Shown here in pieces: positions 28,260 to 37,194 of a stretch of 64,000 nt of DNA. Positions within the stretch are counted from its first letter, which is position 1. The number at the start of each line of letters is the position of its first letter. This DNA comes from PALSA-1003 sp963741315 (GTDB lineage Bacteria; Pseudomonadota; Gammaproteobacteria; Burkholderiales; Casimicrobiaceae). Made by a program: the position numbers and the translations under genes. Location of the stretch: positions 1 through 64,000 of the forward strand of contig CAVUHK010000010.1 of assembly GCA_963741315.1 (NCBI GenBank), given 5' to 3'. A model generated the notes under the pieces. That model made no database searches. It worked only from the letters and a program-made list of their open reading frames with translations, and had not been told where the DNA came from.

Positions 28260-30839
28260 ATGCCCAACGACCAGACCGTTCACCAGCTTCGCTTCGGCGC
28301 ATTCGAATTGCAGCCGCAGGAGCGCCGTTTGCTGGTCGAAGGACGACCCGTCGCCCTGGGCGCGCGGGCATTCGACCTCCTGATGGTGCTCGTCGAGCGG
28401 GCCGGCCAGCTGGTGTCCAAGCACGAGTTGCTCGATCGCGTCTGGCCGGGATTGGTCGTCGAGGAAAACAACCTGCAGGTGCAGGTCTCGACGCTGCGCA
28501 AGGCGCTCGGACCGGGGGCGGTCACGACGATTCCCGGGCGCGGCTACCGGTTTGCGCTGAGCCTCGATGACGGGCGCGATGCGCCGCATGCCGGGCCGGC
28601 CGCCAGCGCTGCAGCAGCGCCAGCGGTCGATGCAGTGCCGGCAGGTGCCGCGCCAAGGACCAACCTGCCGGCGCGACTGCCTTCGCTGATCGGGCGCGCT
28701 GCCGACGTCGAGTCGGTCAAGGCCCTGCTGCTCGAGCACCCGGTGGTGACCATCGTGGGGGCAGGCGGCATCGGCAAGACGCGCCTTGCCCAAGCTGTCG
28801 CCACGGAGGTCGCAGCACTGACTGGCGCCGAATTTCCCGATGGCGTCTGGTGGGTCGAGCTCGCCGCGCTCAGCGACGGCACGCTGGTCCCCTCGGAGGT
28901 TGCGCGCGCGCTCGGCCTGCAGGTCGGCGGCGCGCGCAGCGCCACCGAGGCGGTATGCACGCTACTCGCCAGCCGGCAATTGCTGCTCGTGCTCGACAAC
29001 TGCGAGCACCTGACCGATGCCGTTGCGACGTTCATCGACGCGGTGTGCGCAAGCGCGCCGGGGGTGCGAGTGCTGGTCACCAGCCAGGAGCCGGTAAGAA
29101 CCGCCGACGAGCACGCGTACCGCCTGAGCGCGCTGGCGGTGCCCGGCGCCGATGCGATCGCGCAAGGCGCAAGTTATGGAGCCGTCGAACTGTTCATCGC
29201 GCGCGCCCACGCAGTCGATCCGCGTATCGAATTGAGCGCCGCGCACCTGCCGGCAATCGTCGAGATCTGTCGACGGCTCGACGGCATACCGCTGGCCATC
29301 GAGTTCGCTGCCGCGCGCTTGCCTCTGCTCGGCATCGAAGGCTTGCGCGCGCGCCTCGACGAGCGCTTCAACGTGCTCACCGCCGGCTCGCGCGTCGTGC
29401 TGCGGCGCCATCAGACCTTGCGCGCGACGCTCGAATGGAGTCACGGGTTGTTGACGGCCGACGAGCGCACGGTGCTGCGTCGGCTCGGCGTGTTCGCCGG
29501 CAGCTTCACGCTCGAGGCCGCGCAGGACGTGGCGCACGACGAGCGAATCACGGAATGGGCAGCGCTCGATCACCTGGGCGCGCTGGTCGACAAATCGCTG
29601 GTCCTGGCCGAAGGCGAGCCGATGCCGCGCTACCGCCTGCTCGAGACCACGCGCGCGTACGCGCTGGAGCGACTCGCTGAAGCTGGAGAGACGCAGGCCG
29701 TTCTGCGTCGCCACGCTGAAGCGCTGACCCGCCTGCTATCGCACTACGACGTTGACGACCGGCGTTGGCGAATATGGTCCGCGGAACATGCGACGCTCGC
29801 GGCCGAGTTGGACAATGTCCGGGCCGCGCTCGCCTGGGTGGCAACCTCGCGCGACACGGACAATCTCGCGGTGACTCTGGCCAGTGTCTCCTACCGGGTT
29901 TGGGTCTCCGCCTTTCAACTCGTCGAAGGACTCGAGCGCTGCCTGGCGCTGCGTTCCAAACCGCCGCATGACGACTCGACGCAGGTCGCCGGACGCTTTT
30001 GGCTCGCGATCGCCAAGCTCGGCCAATATACGCGGCGACATGAGTGCTACGACGCGGCGTTGCGCGCCGCGGCCATCTTTCGCGCGCATGGGGAAGACAG
30101 CTGGCTCTACGACGCGCTGGTTTGCGCCGCGGCGCTGGGCCAACCCTTCGGCTACGTCGCGGAAATCGAACGTGCACTCGATGAAGCCGCCCGCATCGAG
30201 CGCCCCGAATGGCCGCCACGCCAGCGTGCGGCGTTCCAGCTCGGGCTCTTCCGCCTGCGAGATCTTCAGGACCGTAAGGAAGAGTCGCTGGCGGCCGCAC
30301 TGCGCCAGGCCGCGCTGTATCGCGAGGAAGGATCGCCGGTCGCCGAACAGTTCGCAATGTCGAATGTTGTCGGCGCGGAAACCAATCTCGGGCTTCCGGA
30401 AATGGCGCTCGAGCACGCTCGCGCCGCGATCGCACGCCTCGATGCGTTTCGCGTTGGGCTTGGGGCGGGCCATCTGCACGACGGCGCGATCGTCGCGGCG
30501 ACGCTGCTCGGCCGTCTCGACGACGCTATGGCGCACGCGCGCACAGCGTATGCCTTGCTCAAGAACGAGGGCGACGAATTCCGGGTCCTGGAGTCGCTGG
30601 TGCTGACGGTGGCGATGAGTGGGCGCCTCGCAGATGCGGCAACGGTTACCGGCTTCCTCGACGCGCTGCACCAACGCACCGGCGAGGTCCTGCGGGCCAG
30701 CCAGGCACGCTACCGCTCGCACGCCATCGCGCTCCTCGATGCGGGGCTCGGCGCTGACGAGCGAATCCGCCTCCAGTCGCTCGGCGCAACGTTGACCGAC
30801 GATCAGGCGTTCGCGCTGGCGTTCGGCGACGCGTCCTGA
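28260..30839 (+). CDS. Winged-helix / NTPase / TPR transcriptional regulator (AfsR/CadC-like architecture)
   Basis: An 859-residue cytoplasmic regulator. Residues 8-100 are an OmpR/PhoB-type winged helix (FDLLMVLVERAGQLVSKHEL, LDRVWPGLVVEENNLQVQVS, IPGRGYRFAL). An alanine/proline linker follows, then an NB-ARC-like NTPase with Walker A GAGGIGKT at 167-174 and Walker B QLLLVLDNCEHL. Further conserved blocks are VLVTSQEPVRT, LDGIPLAIEFAAARL and the winged segment LDHLGALVDKSLVLAEGEP. The last 350 residues are TPR-like helices. I chose ATG 28260 (MPNDQTVHQLRFGAFELQPQ) because the winged helix starts there. Such proteins are ATP-dependent signal-sensing activators or repressors with unknown inducers. 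The divergent small exported protein is the nearest likely target. Confidence 0.9.
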   Translation: MPNDQTVHQLRFGAFELQPQERRLLVEGRPVALGARAFDLLMVLVERAGQLVSKHELLDRVWPGLVVEENNLQVQVSTLRKALGPGAVTTIPGRGYRFALSLDDGRDAPHAGPAASAAAAPAVDAVPAGAAPRTNLPARLPSLIGRAADVESVKALLLEHPVVTIVGAGGIGKTRLAQAVATEVAALTGAEFPDGVWWVELAALSDGTLVPSEVARALGLQVGGARSATEAVCTLLASRQLLLVLDNCEHLTDAVATFIDAVCASAPGVRVLVTSQEPVRTADEHAYRLSALAVPGADAIAQGASYGAVELFIARAHAVDPRIELSAAHLPAIVEICRRLDGIPLAIEFAAARLPLLGIEGLRARLDERFNVLTAGSRVVLRRHQTLRATLEWSHGLLTADERTVLRRLGVFAGSFTLEAAQDVAHDERITEWAALDHLGALVDKSLVLAEGEPMPRYRLLETTRAYALERLAEAGETQAVLRRHAEALTRLLSHYDVDDRRWRIWSAEHATLAAELDNVRAALAWVATSRDTDNLAVTLASVSYRVWVSAFQLVEGLERCLALRSKPPHDDSTQVAGRFWLAIAKLGQYTRRHECYDAALRAAAIFRAHGEDSWLYDALVCAAALGQPFGYVAEIERALDEAARIERPEWPPRQRAAFQLGLFRLRDLQDRKEESLAAALRQAALYREEGSPVAEQFAMSNVVGAETNLGLPEMALEHARAAIARLDAFRVGLGAGHLHDGAIVAATLLGRLDDAMAHARTAYALLKNEGDEFRVLESLVLTVAMSGRLADAATVTGFLDALHQRTGEVLRASQARYRSHAIALLDAGLGADERIRLQSLGATLTDDQAFALAFGDAS

Positions 30840-30864
30840 ACATCAGGCTCGCCCGCGCTCCAAC

Positions 30865-32487
30865 TCACTGGCAAACAGTCCCCGGCGCAACCAGGATTTC
30901 GCGCGTGATCGCCTTGGTTTGCGTTACCGAACCGACGGTGTACAGAAATGTTCCGGTCGTGCCATTGGTGAAGCTCAGGTTGACCGTTCCGACGGCGGCC
31001 ACCACGACTTTGGTCGGGTCGAAGGGCACAGCGTTGAAAGCGGGCCCGGTGGTGCGATTGAGCGTACCAGCGTACGTTCCCGGGCCTGTCTTGGGAGCAG
31101 ATGCGAACAGCCACAACGGCGTGCCGTCGACGTCGTAGGTGAACCACGTTAGGAAGATGACGTCGCCTTGCTGCGTGACGTTGAGGCCCCAACCGGATTC
31201 CGATCCGGCCGGCGCAGCCCACCACAGGTCCTGGTAGTTGTACGCGACGCTGAGGTCGGTGAACAGATTGAACGTGCATGTCGGCAATTGACCGAATACC
31301 TGACGCGTAATCGTCTTCGTCTGGCTGATGCTGTTGACCGTATAGGCGAACGTTCCGTTGTTGGCGTCGGTGAACGTGAGCGTGCCGGTGCCGACGCCGA
31401 TGTTGCGCACCAATCCCGGGTTGAAAGGGACCGCGCTGAACGGCGGCCCGGTCGCCTGCTGCAGCGTCCCCGTGTACACGCCGGTCGACGTCTGCACCGC
31501 AGTCATCGACAGCCAGAGGCCCTTGCCGGTCGCGTCATACGTGAACCAGGTCGCGAAGATCGTATTTGACTGGTGCGCAAAGTTGATGCCCCAGCCGGAC
31601 TCGGAGCCAGCCGGACTGTGCCACCACAGTCCGCCGTAATTCACCGGACCTGGCGTTACGACCTGCACCGCCGTCACCGGCGACACGTCGCCGAAGGCAG
31701 TTCCCTGCGGCGTGCGCATCTGCCATTGAAAGTTGTACGTTCCCGGCGTGGCGGGCGTGACCACGTTGTAACTGAAGGTCACGCTCGCGCCGGCTGCGAC
31801 TGACACCGGCAAGGGAACACTGGTGGTGCCCCAGATACCGTTTCCCGCCGGCCCGGCGGAGGTCAGCGTGTAGCCATCCGCCGTGCCCCAGGTCGCGTTG
31901 GTTGTGTTCTTGAATGTCTCGGTGACCTGAATGGTTGCGCCCGCCGGCACCGTGGCCGGGACTTGCTGCGACATGAACGTCGCCGCGTTCGACACGGCTA
32001 TCACCGGATTGGGCGTTTCGTCGCCGAAGGTGCCATACGTCTGCGACAGCATGCGAAAGCGAAGCGGCGACGGTGCGGCGAACCTGCACCCGAGTGGCTT
32101 GACGACAAAATTGAACGTCACTTGTGCATTGGGAGGGACATCGCTGGGCAACACCACCCGGTTGCCGGACTGACTGCCGTACACGTTGCCCTGGATGCAC
32201 CAGTAGAAGTTGTCCTGCGGCTCCTGCGTGGCGAGAAATATGTCGCCCTGAGCCTGCACCCACGTCGCCGTGCCGGTGTTCTGCATCGTTATGGATACGT
32301 TCGCATTGGTCCCCGTCTCGATGAACGAAGGCACCGTTTGCGCGACGAATGCCGCTGAATACGCCGCCTGCGCGTGCACGCTGACGGGCGCGGCCGCGAG
32401 CAGCATCGCGCCGACTACGGGAATCGCAAAAATGCGTTTCAGGATCGCCTCGCTGCTATTGGCAGAGCGTTCCCGCGGGGGGCGCAA
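30865..32487 (-). CDS. Secreted Ig-like protein with two SESGWG modules
   Basis: A 540-residue exported protein of unknown function. The signal segment is IFAIPVVGAMLLAAAPVSVHA. Two NBR1-type Ig-like domains follow (FIETGTNANVSITMQNTGTATW; VPAGATIQVTETFKNTTNATW). The last 255 residues are two copies of a module of about 125 residues (285-410 and 417-540): LWW.PAGSESGWGINF or similar, then IFATWFTYD, a GPPFSAVPFNP-like turn and TKTITRQVFG. The same module occurs twice in the subtilase encoded upstream on the same strand. The start is uncertain: ATG 32487 overlaps the subtilase gene by 32 bases, and a start closer to the signal (near CTG 32442) is possible. The overlap implies co-transcription with the protease. 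Confidence 0.82.
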   Translation of the reverse strand: MRPPRERSANSSEAILKRIFAIPVVGAMLLAAAPVSVHAQAAYSAAFVAQTVPSFIETGTNANVSITMQNTGTATWVQAQGDIFLATQEPQDNFYWCIQGNVYGSQSGNRVVLPSDVPPNAQVTFNFVVKPLGCRFAAPSPLRFRMLSQTYGTFGDETPNPVIAVSNAATFMSQQVPATVPAGATIQVTETFKNTTNATWGTADGYTLTSAGPAGNGIWGTTSVPLPVSVAAGASVTFSYNVVTPATPGTYNFQWQMRTPQGTAFGDVSPVTAVQVVTPGPVNYGGLWWHSPAGSESGWGINFAHQSNTIFATWFTYDATGKGLWLSMTAVQTSTGVYTGTLQQATGPPFSAVPFNPGLVRNIGVGTGTLTFTDANNGTFAYTVNSISQTKTITRQVFGQLPTCTFNLFTDLSVAYNYQDLWWAAPAGSESGWGLNVTQQGDVIFLTWFTYDVDGTPLWLFASAPKTGPGTYAGTLNRTTGPAFNAVPFDPTKVVVAAVGTVNLSFTNGTTGTFLYTVGSVTQTKAITREILVAPGTVCQ

Positions 32488-34852
32488 ACAGCTGGCGCGC
32501 GATCTGCTTGTTTTGCGTCACGGAACCGACATTGTAGGCAAAGGTCGCTGCATTGCCGTTGGCGAAGGTCAGCATCGCACTGCCGACGACGGTGCGCGTG
32601 ACCTGCCCGGGAACGAACGGGTTCGCACTGAAGGCCGGGCCTGTGGTGCGCAGCAATTGTCCGGAATAGACACCCGGTGCAATCAGCGGCAGCGTTGCGG
32701 ACAACCACAGCGGCGTGCCGTCGACATCGTAGGTGAACCAGGTTGCAAATATGGTAGTGCCCTGCTGCGTCAGGTTGATGCCCCAGCCCGACTCGGCACC
32801 TGCCGGGACCCACCACAGGTCCTGGTAATTCGTCGCGGCGAAGAAATTTGGAGCAGACCCGTAGCTGCAGGCGGGTACCGGACCGAAGGCCTGCCGCGTG
32901 ATGGACTTGGTCTGCTGCGTTCCGCTCACCGTGTAGTTGAAGCTGCCGCGATTGACGTCGCTGAAGGTCAGCGTGGCGTTGCCCACGACGGTGCGCGACA
33001 CCTGCACCGGATTGAACGGCACGGCGCTGAACGGCGGACCGGAGGTCGCGATGAGTTGGCCGGTGTAGGTGTCGGGACTGCTGCCGGTCTTGTTGGCGGT
33101 CATCGACAGCCACCATGCCTTGCCGGTAAGGTCGTAGGTGAACCAGGTGGCGAAGATCGTATTGCCCTGTTGCGCAAAGTTGATGCCCCATCCGGATTCG
33201 GAGCTCGCTGGCGCATTCCACCACAGACCCTGCGCCTGCACACTGGACGCAGCGGCGCCCGACGCGAGAGCCGTGAGCGCGGCGCCCGCGTTGAGCATTC
33301 CAGCGCCACAGGTATCGATCGTGCAAATGCATTCGCCCTGGTCGATGGGATTGGCGCTCGCATCGAATTGCGGCGCAGTGCATTGGGGCACGCCGGCACT
33401 GTCACTGGTCGTCGGGAATTGGCGCGCTGTCGACTGCAGCACCACCCTCACCTGCTGCGGCGTCAACGCGGGTTGCACCGACAGGATCAACGCTGCAACG
33501 CCAGCGACCAGCGGCGCGGAAAAGCTGGTGCCGGTCGATACGTTGAAACTATCCGTGTAGGTCGGGCCGACCGGTACTGTCGTTCCCGAGTCCGTGGCGC
33601 CCAGGATGGGATACAGGCACGGCGAGCCGGGTGCGGTGTTCACGCAATTGCCAAACGGCGCGCTGATTGCGACTTCCGGTCCAAGGCTTGATCCGCTCAC
33701 CTTGGTGCCGACGTGACGCAGTCCCGCGACGCCGATCACGCCAGCGCAGTTGGCAGGATGGGCGACCGCGCGGCCGTTGTCGTTGCCGGCCGACGCGACG
33801 ATGACGATGCCCAGCGCGAGGATCTCGTTCACGGCTTCCTGGTACGCCGCGTCGCACGCGCCTTCGCCACCCAGACTCATGTTGATGACCCGCGCCGGCG
33901 TCGGGTTGGGCGGAGTGCCCGGCACGGACAGGCCCGCGGCCCAGCGCATTCCGGCGACGATGTCGGAACCCGTTCCGAAACCGCACTTGCCCAGCACGCG
34001 CACCGGCAACACGCGCAGGTTGGGCGCCACGCCCGCCATGCCGATGCCGTTGTTGGTCAGGGCCACGATCAGGCTGGACACGACGGTGCCATGCCAGAAC
34101 GTGTTGCGCGCGACGTACATCCCCGTGGCCGGATCGAGCGACGTGCAGTGGTAGAACAGCCCGCCCACCTGGTTGACCTCCGCCGCGGTGACCCAGTTGC
34201 CGGGATCGGACGCGTCGGCATCGCGTCCATCGCCGTCGTTGGCGCGCTGGGGATCGCTGATCATGTCGTAGCCCGGGAGCAGCTTCCCGCCGGCCGCGAC
34301 CGTGAGCAGGTCGGGATGGTCGTAGCGCACCCCTGTGTCGACCACCGCGACGACGATCGAAGGGTTGCCCTGCGTCACGTTCCACGCCGGCTCGACATCG
34401 ATCGACGACTTGACGACGCCAACGGGCGCGCGCAGGTACCACTGACCCACCGCCGGACCGTTGCCGCCCACCCCGTCGCCGTACAGCGGATCATTGGGCG
34501 CGACGTGACTGTGCACCAGGCGATCGGGCACCGCGTACTCGACGTCGCCGTCCGCGGCGAGGCGTTGCGCGAGTGCCTCGGACGTGATGCCGGTGGCGAG
34601 CACGACTTGCGCACTCTCCGACACCGCCGCGCCGGTGGCCAGCTGCAGCCCCTGGCGCTGGCCAAGCGTCTGCGCGCGTGCCGCATGCAGTGCGGCAACC
34701 GACTGCGCCTGCAACCGCAGCGAGGCCGAATCGGCCTTGAACTTGACGATCACGCGGGCAGTGTCGCTCGCGGCTGCGACCTGCGCTGTGGCGGCGCCGG
34801 TACCGAGCAGCGCCAGGCACCCCACGGCAATCGCGATGCGTCCTAAAAGCAT
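32456..34852 (-). CDS. Secreted subtilisin-like serine protease (S8) with two C-terminal SESGWG modules
   Basis: A 798-residue exported protease. A signal peptide (MLLGRIAIAVGCLALLGTGA, cleavage near ATAQ) is followed by an inhibitor-like propeptide. The S8 catalytic triad is complete: Asp172 (VVAVVDTGVRYDHPDL), His254 (NTFWHGTVVSSL) and Ser443 (GTSFSAPLVAGVAALIL), with the oxyanion Asn357 (VASAGNDNG). Disulfides are likely (CGAGMLNAG and several others). After about residue 535 come two modules, 539-670 and 676-798, of the kind found in the neighbouring Ig-like protein (LWWNAPASSESGWGINFAQQ). I prefer ATG 34852, which has GGGGAAG just upstream; ATG 34864 is the alternative. The modules may help retain or export the protease, but that is a guess. 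Confidence 0.92.
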   Translation of the reverse strand: MLLGRIAIAVGCLALLGTGAATAQVAAASDTARVIVKFKADSASLRLQAQSVAALHAARAQTLGQRQGLQLATGAAVSESAQVVLATGITSEALAQRLAADGDVEYAVPDRLVHSHVAPNDPLYGDGVGGNGPAVGQWYLRAPVGVVKSSIDVEPAWNVTQGNPSIVVAVVDTGVRYDHPDLLTVAAGGKLLPGYDMISDPQRANDGDGRDADASDPGNWVTAAEVNQVGGLFYHCTSLDPATGMYVARNTFWHGTVVSSLIVALTNNGIGMAGVAPNLRVLPVRVLGKCGFGTGSDIVAGMRWAAGLSVPGTPPNPTPARVINMSLGGEGACDAAYQEAVNEILALGIVIVASAGNDNGRAVAHPANCAGVIGVAGLRHVGTKVSGSSLGPEVAISAPFGNCVNTAPGSPCLYPILGATDSGTTVPVGPTYTDSFNVSTGTSFSAPLVAGVAALILSVQPALTPQQVRVVLQSTARQFPTTSDSAGVPQCTAPQFDASANPIDQGECICTIDTCGAGMLNAGAALTALASGAAASSVQAQGLWWNAPASSESGWGINFAQQGNTIFATWFTYDLTGKAWWLSMTANKTGSSPDTYTGQLIATSGPPFSAVPFNPVQVSRTVVGNATLTFSDVNRGSFNYTVSGTQQTKSITRQAFGPVPACSYGSAPNFFAATNYQDLWWVPAGAESGWGINLTQQGTTIFATWFTYDVDGTPLWLSATLPLIAPGVYSGQLLRTTGPAFSANPFVPGQVTRTVVGSAMLTFANGNAATFAYNVGSVTQNKQIARQLFAPPAGTLCQ

Positions 34853-35000
34853 GGTCTTCCCCATTGGTGCGGCCTGTACGCGGCCAGGCGACGGCACAAA
34901 AATAGGCGAGCGTGGATTACGGACAAGCTACAAGTTTCGTACAGATGTCTTCCGTGTCGGCGGCTGCACTGCAAAGTTTTCTGTTACCAGATCTGTCGCG

Positions 35001-35375
35001 TCACCGCTTGAACGCCGTCCAGGCGACGAGCAACCACGCTGCAATGAAGGCGCCGCCGCCAAATGGCGTCACCGCGCCCAGAGCGCGCTCGCCGGTAACG
35101 GCAAGCAGGTAGAGACTGCCGGAAAACAGCAGCAAGCCGGTCACCAGCAGCCACGCCGCACAGGCCAGCCGCCGCTCTTCCGGCCATTGAGTCATCAGGA
35201 TGCCCACCGCCAGCAAGCCCAGCGCATGCCAGAAGTGATACTGGACCGCGGTCTGGTAGGTCGCCAGCGCGTCGGGAGCGAGGCGAGCGCGCAGCGCATG
35301 CGCACCGAACGCGCCGAGCGCGACCGCCAGGGCGAGCGCCAGCGCAGCGGCAAGGACACAGCGTCGGGCGGTCAT
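35001..35375 (-). CDS. DUF423 (YgdD-like) small membrane protein
   Basis: A 124-residue inner-membrane protein with four hydrophobic segments, the typical DUF423 size. Signature parts are ALGAFGAHALRARLAPDALA, YQTAVQYHFWHALGLLAVGI, LLLFSGSLYLLAVTGERALG and TPFGGGAFIAAWLLVAWTAF. The family is widespread in proteobacteria and has no settled function. ATG 35375 gives the family N-terminus. It is divergent from the RidA gene with 54 bases between the two starts. Confidence 0.9.
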   Translation of the reverse strand: MTARRCVLAAALALALAVALGAFGAHALRARLAPDALATYQTAVQYHFWHALGLLAVGILMTQWPEERRLACAAWLLVTGLLLFSGSLYLLAVTGERALGAVTPFGGGAFIAAWLLVAWTAFKR

Positions 35376-35429
35376 TGGCAAAGCGGCATTTCGTCTACAA
35401 TGGTGGCGTATCGACCTGAGGATAGTACC

Positions 35430-35786
35430 GTGGCTTTGGAACCGATTGAACGCATCAATCCCGGCAAGCGCCTGTCCGACGCGGCGGTGCATGGCACGAC
35501 CATCTATCTCGCCGGGCAAGTCGCGAGCGATCCCGGACTCGACATCCGGGGCCAGGCACGCGACATCCTGGCCCAGATCGACCGCCTGCTGCTCAACCTC
35601 GGGAGCAGCAAGCTGCGCCTGCTGTCGGTGACGATCTACCTCGCCGACATGGCCGACTTCGCCGCCATGAACGAGGTGTGGGACGCATGGGTGCCGCAAG
35701 GCGACCTGCCCGCTCGCGCGACGGTCGAGGCGAAGCTCGCCCGGCCCGAATACAAGATCGAGATCCAGGCCATCGCCGCCAGGTAG
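35430..35786 (+). CDS. RidA/YjgF-family protein
   Basis: A 118-residue cytoplasmic trimer-forming protein of the Rid family, most of which hydrolyse reactive enamine/imine intermediates from PLP enzymes. It has INPGKRLSDAAVHGTTIYLA, GQVASDPGLDIRGQARDILA, and PARATVEAKLA with Arg96, which corresponds to the essential Arg105 of RidA, then YKIEIQAIA. The start is GTG 35430 with GAGGA at good spacing. It is 34 bases ahead of a PLP-dependent ornithine-type aminotransferase, so the pair could belong together: the Rid protein may clear by-products of the aminotransferase. Confidence 0.88.
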   Translation: MALEPIERINPGKRLSDAAVHGTTIYLAGQVASDPGLDIRGQARDILAQIDRLLLNLGSSKLRLLSVTIYLADMADFAAMNEVWDAWVPQGDLPARATVEAKLARPEYKIEIQAIAAR

Positions 35787-35820
35787 CAACTGACTAGCAA
35801 GTGAATAGCGAGTGAACATC

Positions 35821-37104
35821 ATGTCCGTGCCTCCGCCTGTATCCTCCGTCGCCACGCGCCCCGCCGCGCTGGCGGAAACGCCCGCGCCCATGCCGGTGAC
35901 TCGCGCCATGTTCGACGAGTACATGGTGCCCTGCTTCGCGCCGGCGCAGTTCATCCCGGTGCGCGGCGAAGGGTCGCGCATGTGGGACCAGAACGGCCGC
36001 ATGTACATCGATTTCGCCGGCGGCGTCGCGGTCACCGCGCTCGGCCATTGCCACCCGGCGATGGTCAAGGCGCTTGGCGAGCAGTCGCGCACCATCTGGC
36101 ACGTGTCGAACTGGATGACCAACGAGCCGGCGCTGCGCCTGGCGAAAAAGCTGGTCGATGCCACCTTCGCCGAACGGGTGTTCTTCTGCAATTCCGGCGC
36201 GGAAGCCAACGAAGCCGCGCTCAAGCTCGCGCGCCGCTACGCGCACGATCATTTCGGCCCCGAGAAGGCGCGCATCATCTCGACGCTCAACGCTTTCCAC
36301 GGCCGCACCCTGTTCACGGTGACCGCGGGCGGCCAGGCCAAGTACGCCACCGGCTTCGGCCCGCAACCGACCGGTTTCACGCATATCCGCTACAACGATG
36401 TCGCCGGACTCGAGGCCGCGTTCGCGGAGGAAGGTGGCGACGACATCTGCGCGGTCATCCTCGAGCCGATGCAGGGCGAAGGCGGCATGATTCCCGGCAC
36501 GCCGGAATTCCTCGCCGCCGCGCGCCGGTTATGCGACGAGCACGATGCGCTGCTGATCTTCGATGAAATCCAGAGCGGCATGGGCCGCACCGGCGCGCTG
36601 TTTTCGTACATGCAGAAAGGCGTCGTTCCCGACATCCTGACCTCGGCGAAGGGCCTGGGCGGCGGCTTTCCGATCGGCGCGATGTTGACCACTGCCGAGA
36701 TCGCCAGCGCCTTCGGCGTCGGCGTACACGGGACGACTTATGGCGGCAATCCGCTGGCCTGCGCGGTGGCCGGTGCGGTATTCGACGTCATCAACACCAC
36801 CGAAGTGCTCGACGGCGTGCGCGCGCGGCACGCGCTGTTCATGGAAGGGCTGCGCACGATCAACGAGCGGCGCGAAGTCTTCGCCGACATCCGCGGCGAA
36901 GGCGTGTGGCTGGGCTGCGAGCTGAAGGCTCCGTGGCAGGGCAAGGCGGCCGACGTGATGAAGGCCGCCAGCGACAACGGCCTGATCGTGCTCATGGCCG
37001 GTCCCGACGTCGTGCGCATCGCGCCATCGCTGATCATCAGCCTCGACGAAATCCTCGAGGGGCTCGCGCGACTGGAAATCGCACTCGGCAAGGCGCTGAC
37101 GTAG
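35821..37104 (+). CDS. Acetylornithine/succinylornithine aminotransferase-like PLP enzyme
   Basis: A 427-residue class III aminotransferase that is very close to AstC/ArgD over its core: VPCFAPAQFIPVRGEGSRMW, YIDFAGGVAVTALGHCHPAM, VFFCNSGAEANEAALKLARR, NAFHGRTLFTVTAGGQ, LIFDEIQSGMGRTGALF and the PLP-binding lysine in TSAKGLGGGFPIGAM. The first 25 residues (PPPVSSVATRPAALAETPAP) are an extra low-complexity extension. Candidate substrates are N-acetylornithine, succinylornithine or ornithine. The AstC-like sequence favours arginine catabolism, but astABDE are not in the window, so ArgD function is equally possible. The start is set at ATG 35821; GTG 35812 is in frame just upstream. It follows ridA closely. 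Confidence 0.88.
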   Translation: MSVPPPVSSVATRPAALAETPAPMPVTRAMFDEYMVPCFAPAQFIPVRGEGSRMWDQNGRMYIDFAGGVAVTALGHCHPAMVKALGEQSRTIWHVSNWMTNEPALRLAKKLVDATFAERVFFCNSGAEANEAALKLARRYAHDHFGPEKARIISTLNAFHGRTLFTVTAGGQAKYATGFGPQPTGFTHIRYNDVAGLEAAFAEEGGDDICAVILEPMQGEGGMIPGTPEFLAAARRLCDEHDALLIFDEIQSGMGRTGALFSYMQKGVVPDILTSAKGLGGGFPIGAMLTTAEIASAFGVGVHGTTYGGNPLACAVAGAVFDVINTTEVLDGVRARHALFMEGLRTINERREVFADIRGEGVWLGCELKAPWQGKAADVMKAASDNGLIVLMAGPDVVRIAPSLIISLDEILEGLARLEIALGKALT

Positions 37105-37105
37105 C

Positions 37106-37194
37106 TGTCGCCCGGCGCAGGCCGGGGCCTAATTTCGTCCATTGCATCCGTGCTCGCCGCAAATTGGGTCCCGGCCTGCGCCGGGATGACGATC
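37106..37194. repeat. Variant REP-like palindrome doublet (inverted pair)
   Basis: CCCGGCGCAGGCCGGG near 37111-37126 and CCCGGCCTGCGCCGGG near 37170-37185, bordered by GTCG/AAATT and AATTGGG/GATGACG. The stem sequence differs from the other doublets, but the layout is the same. It lies between two convergent genes. Confidence 0.65.
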
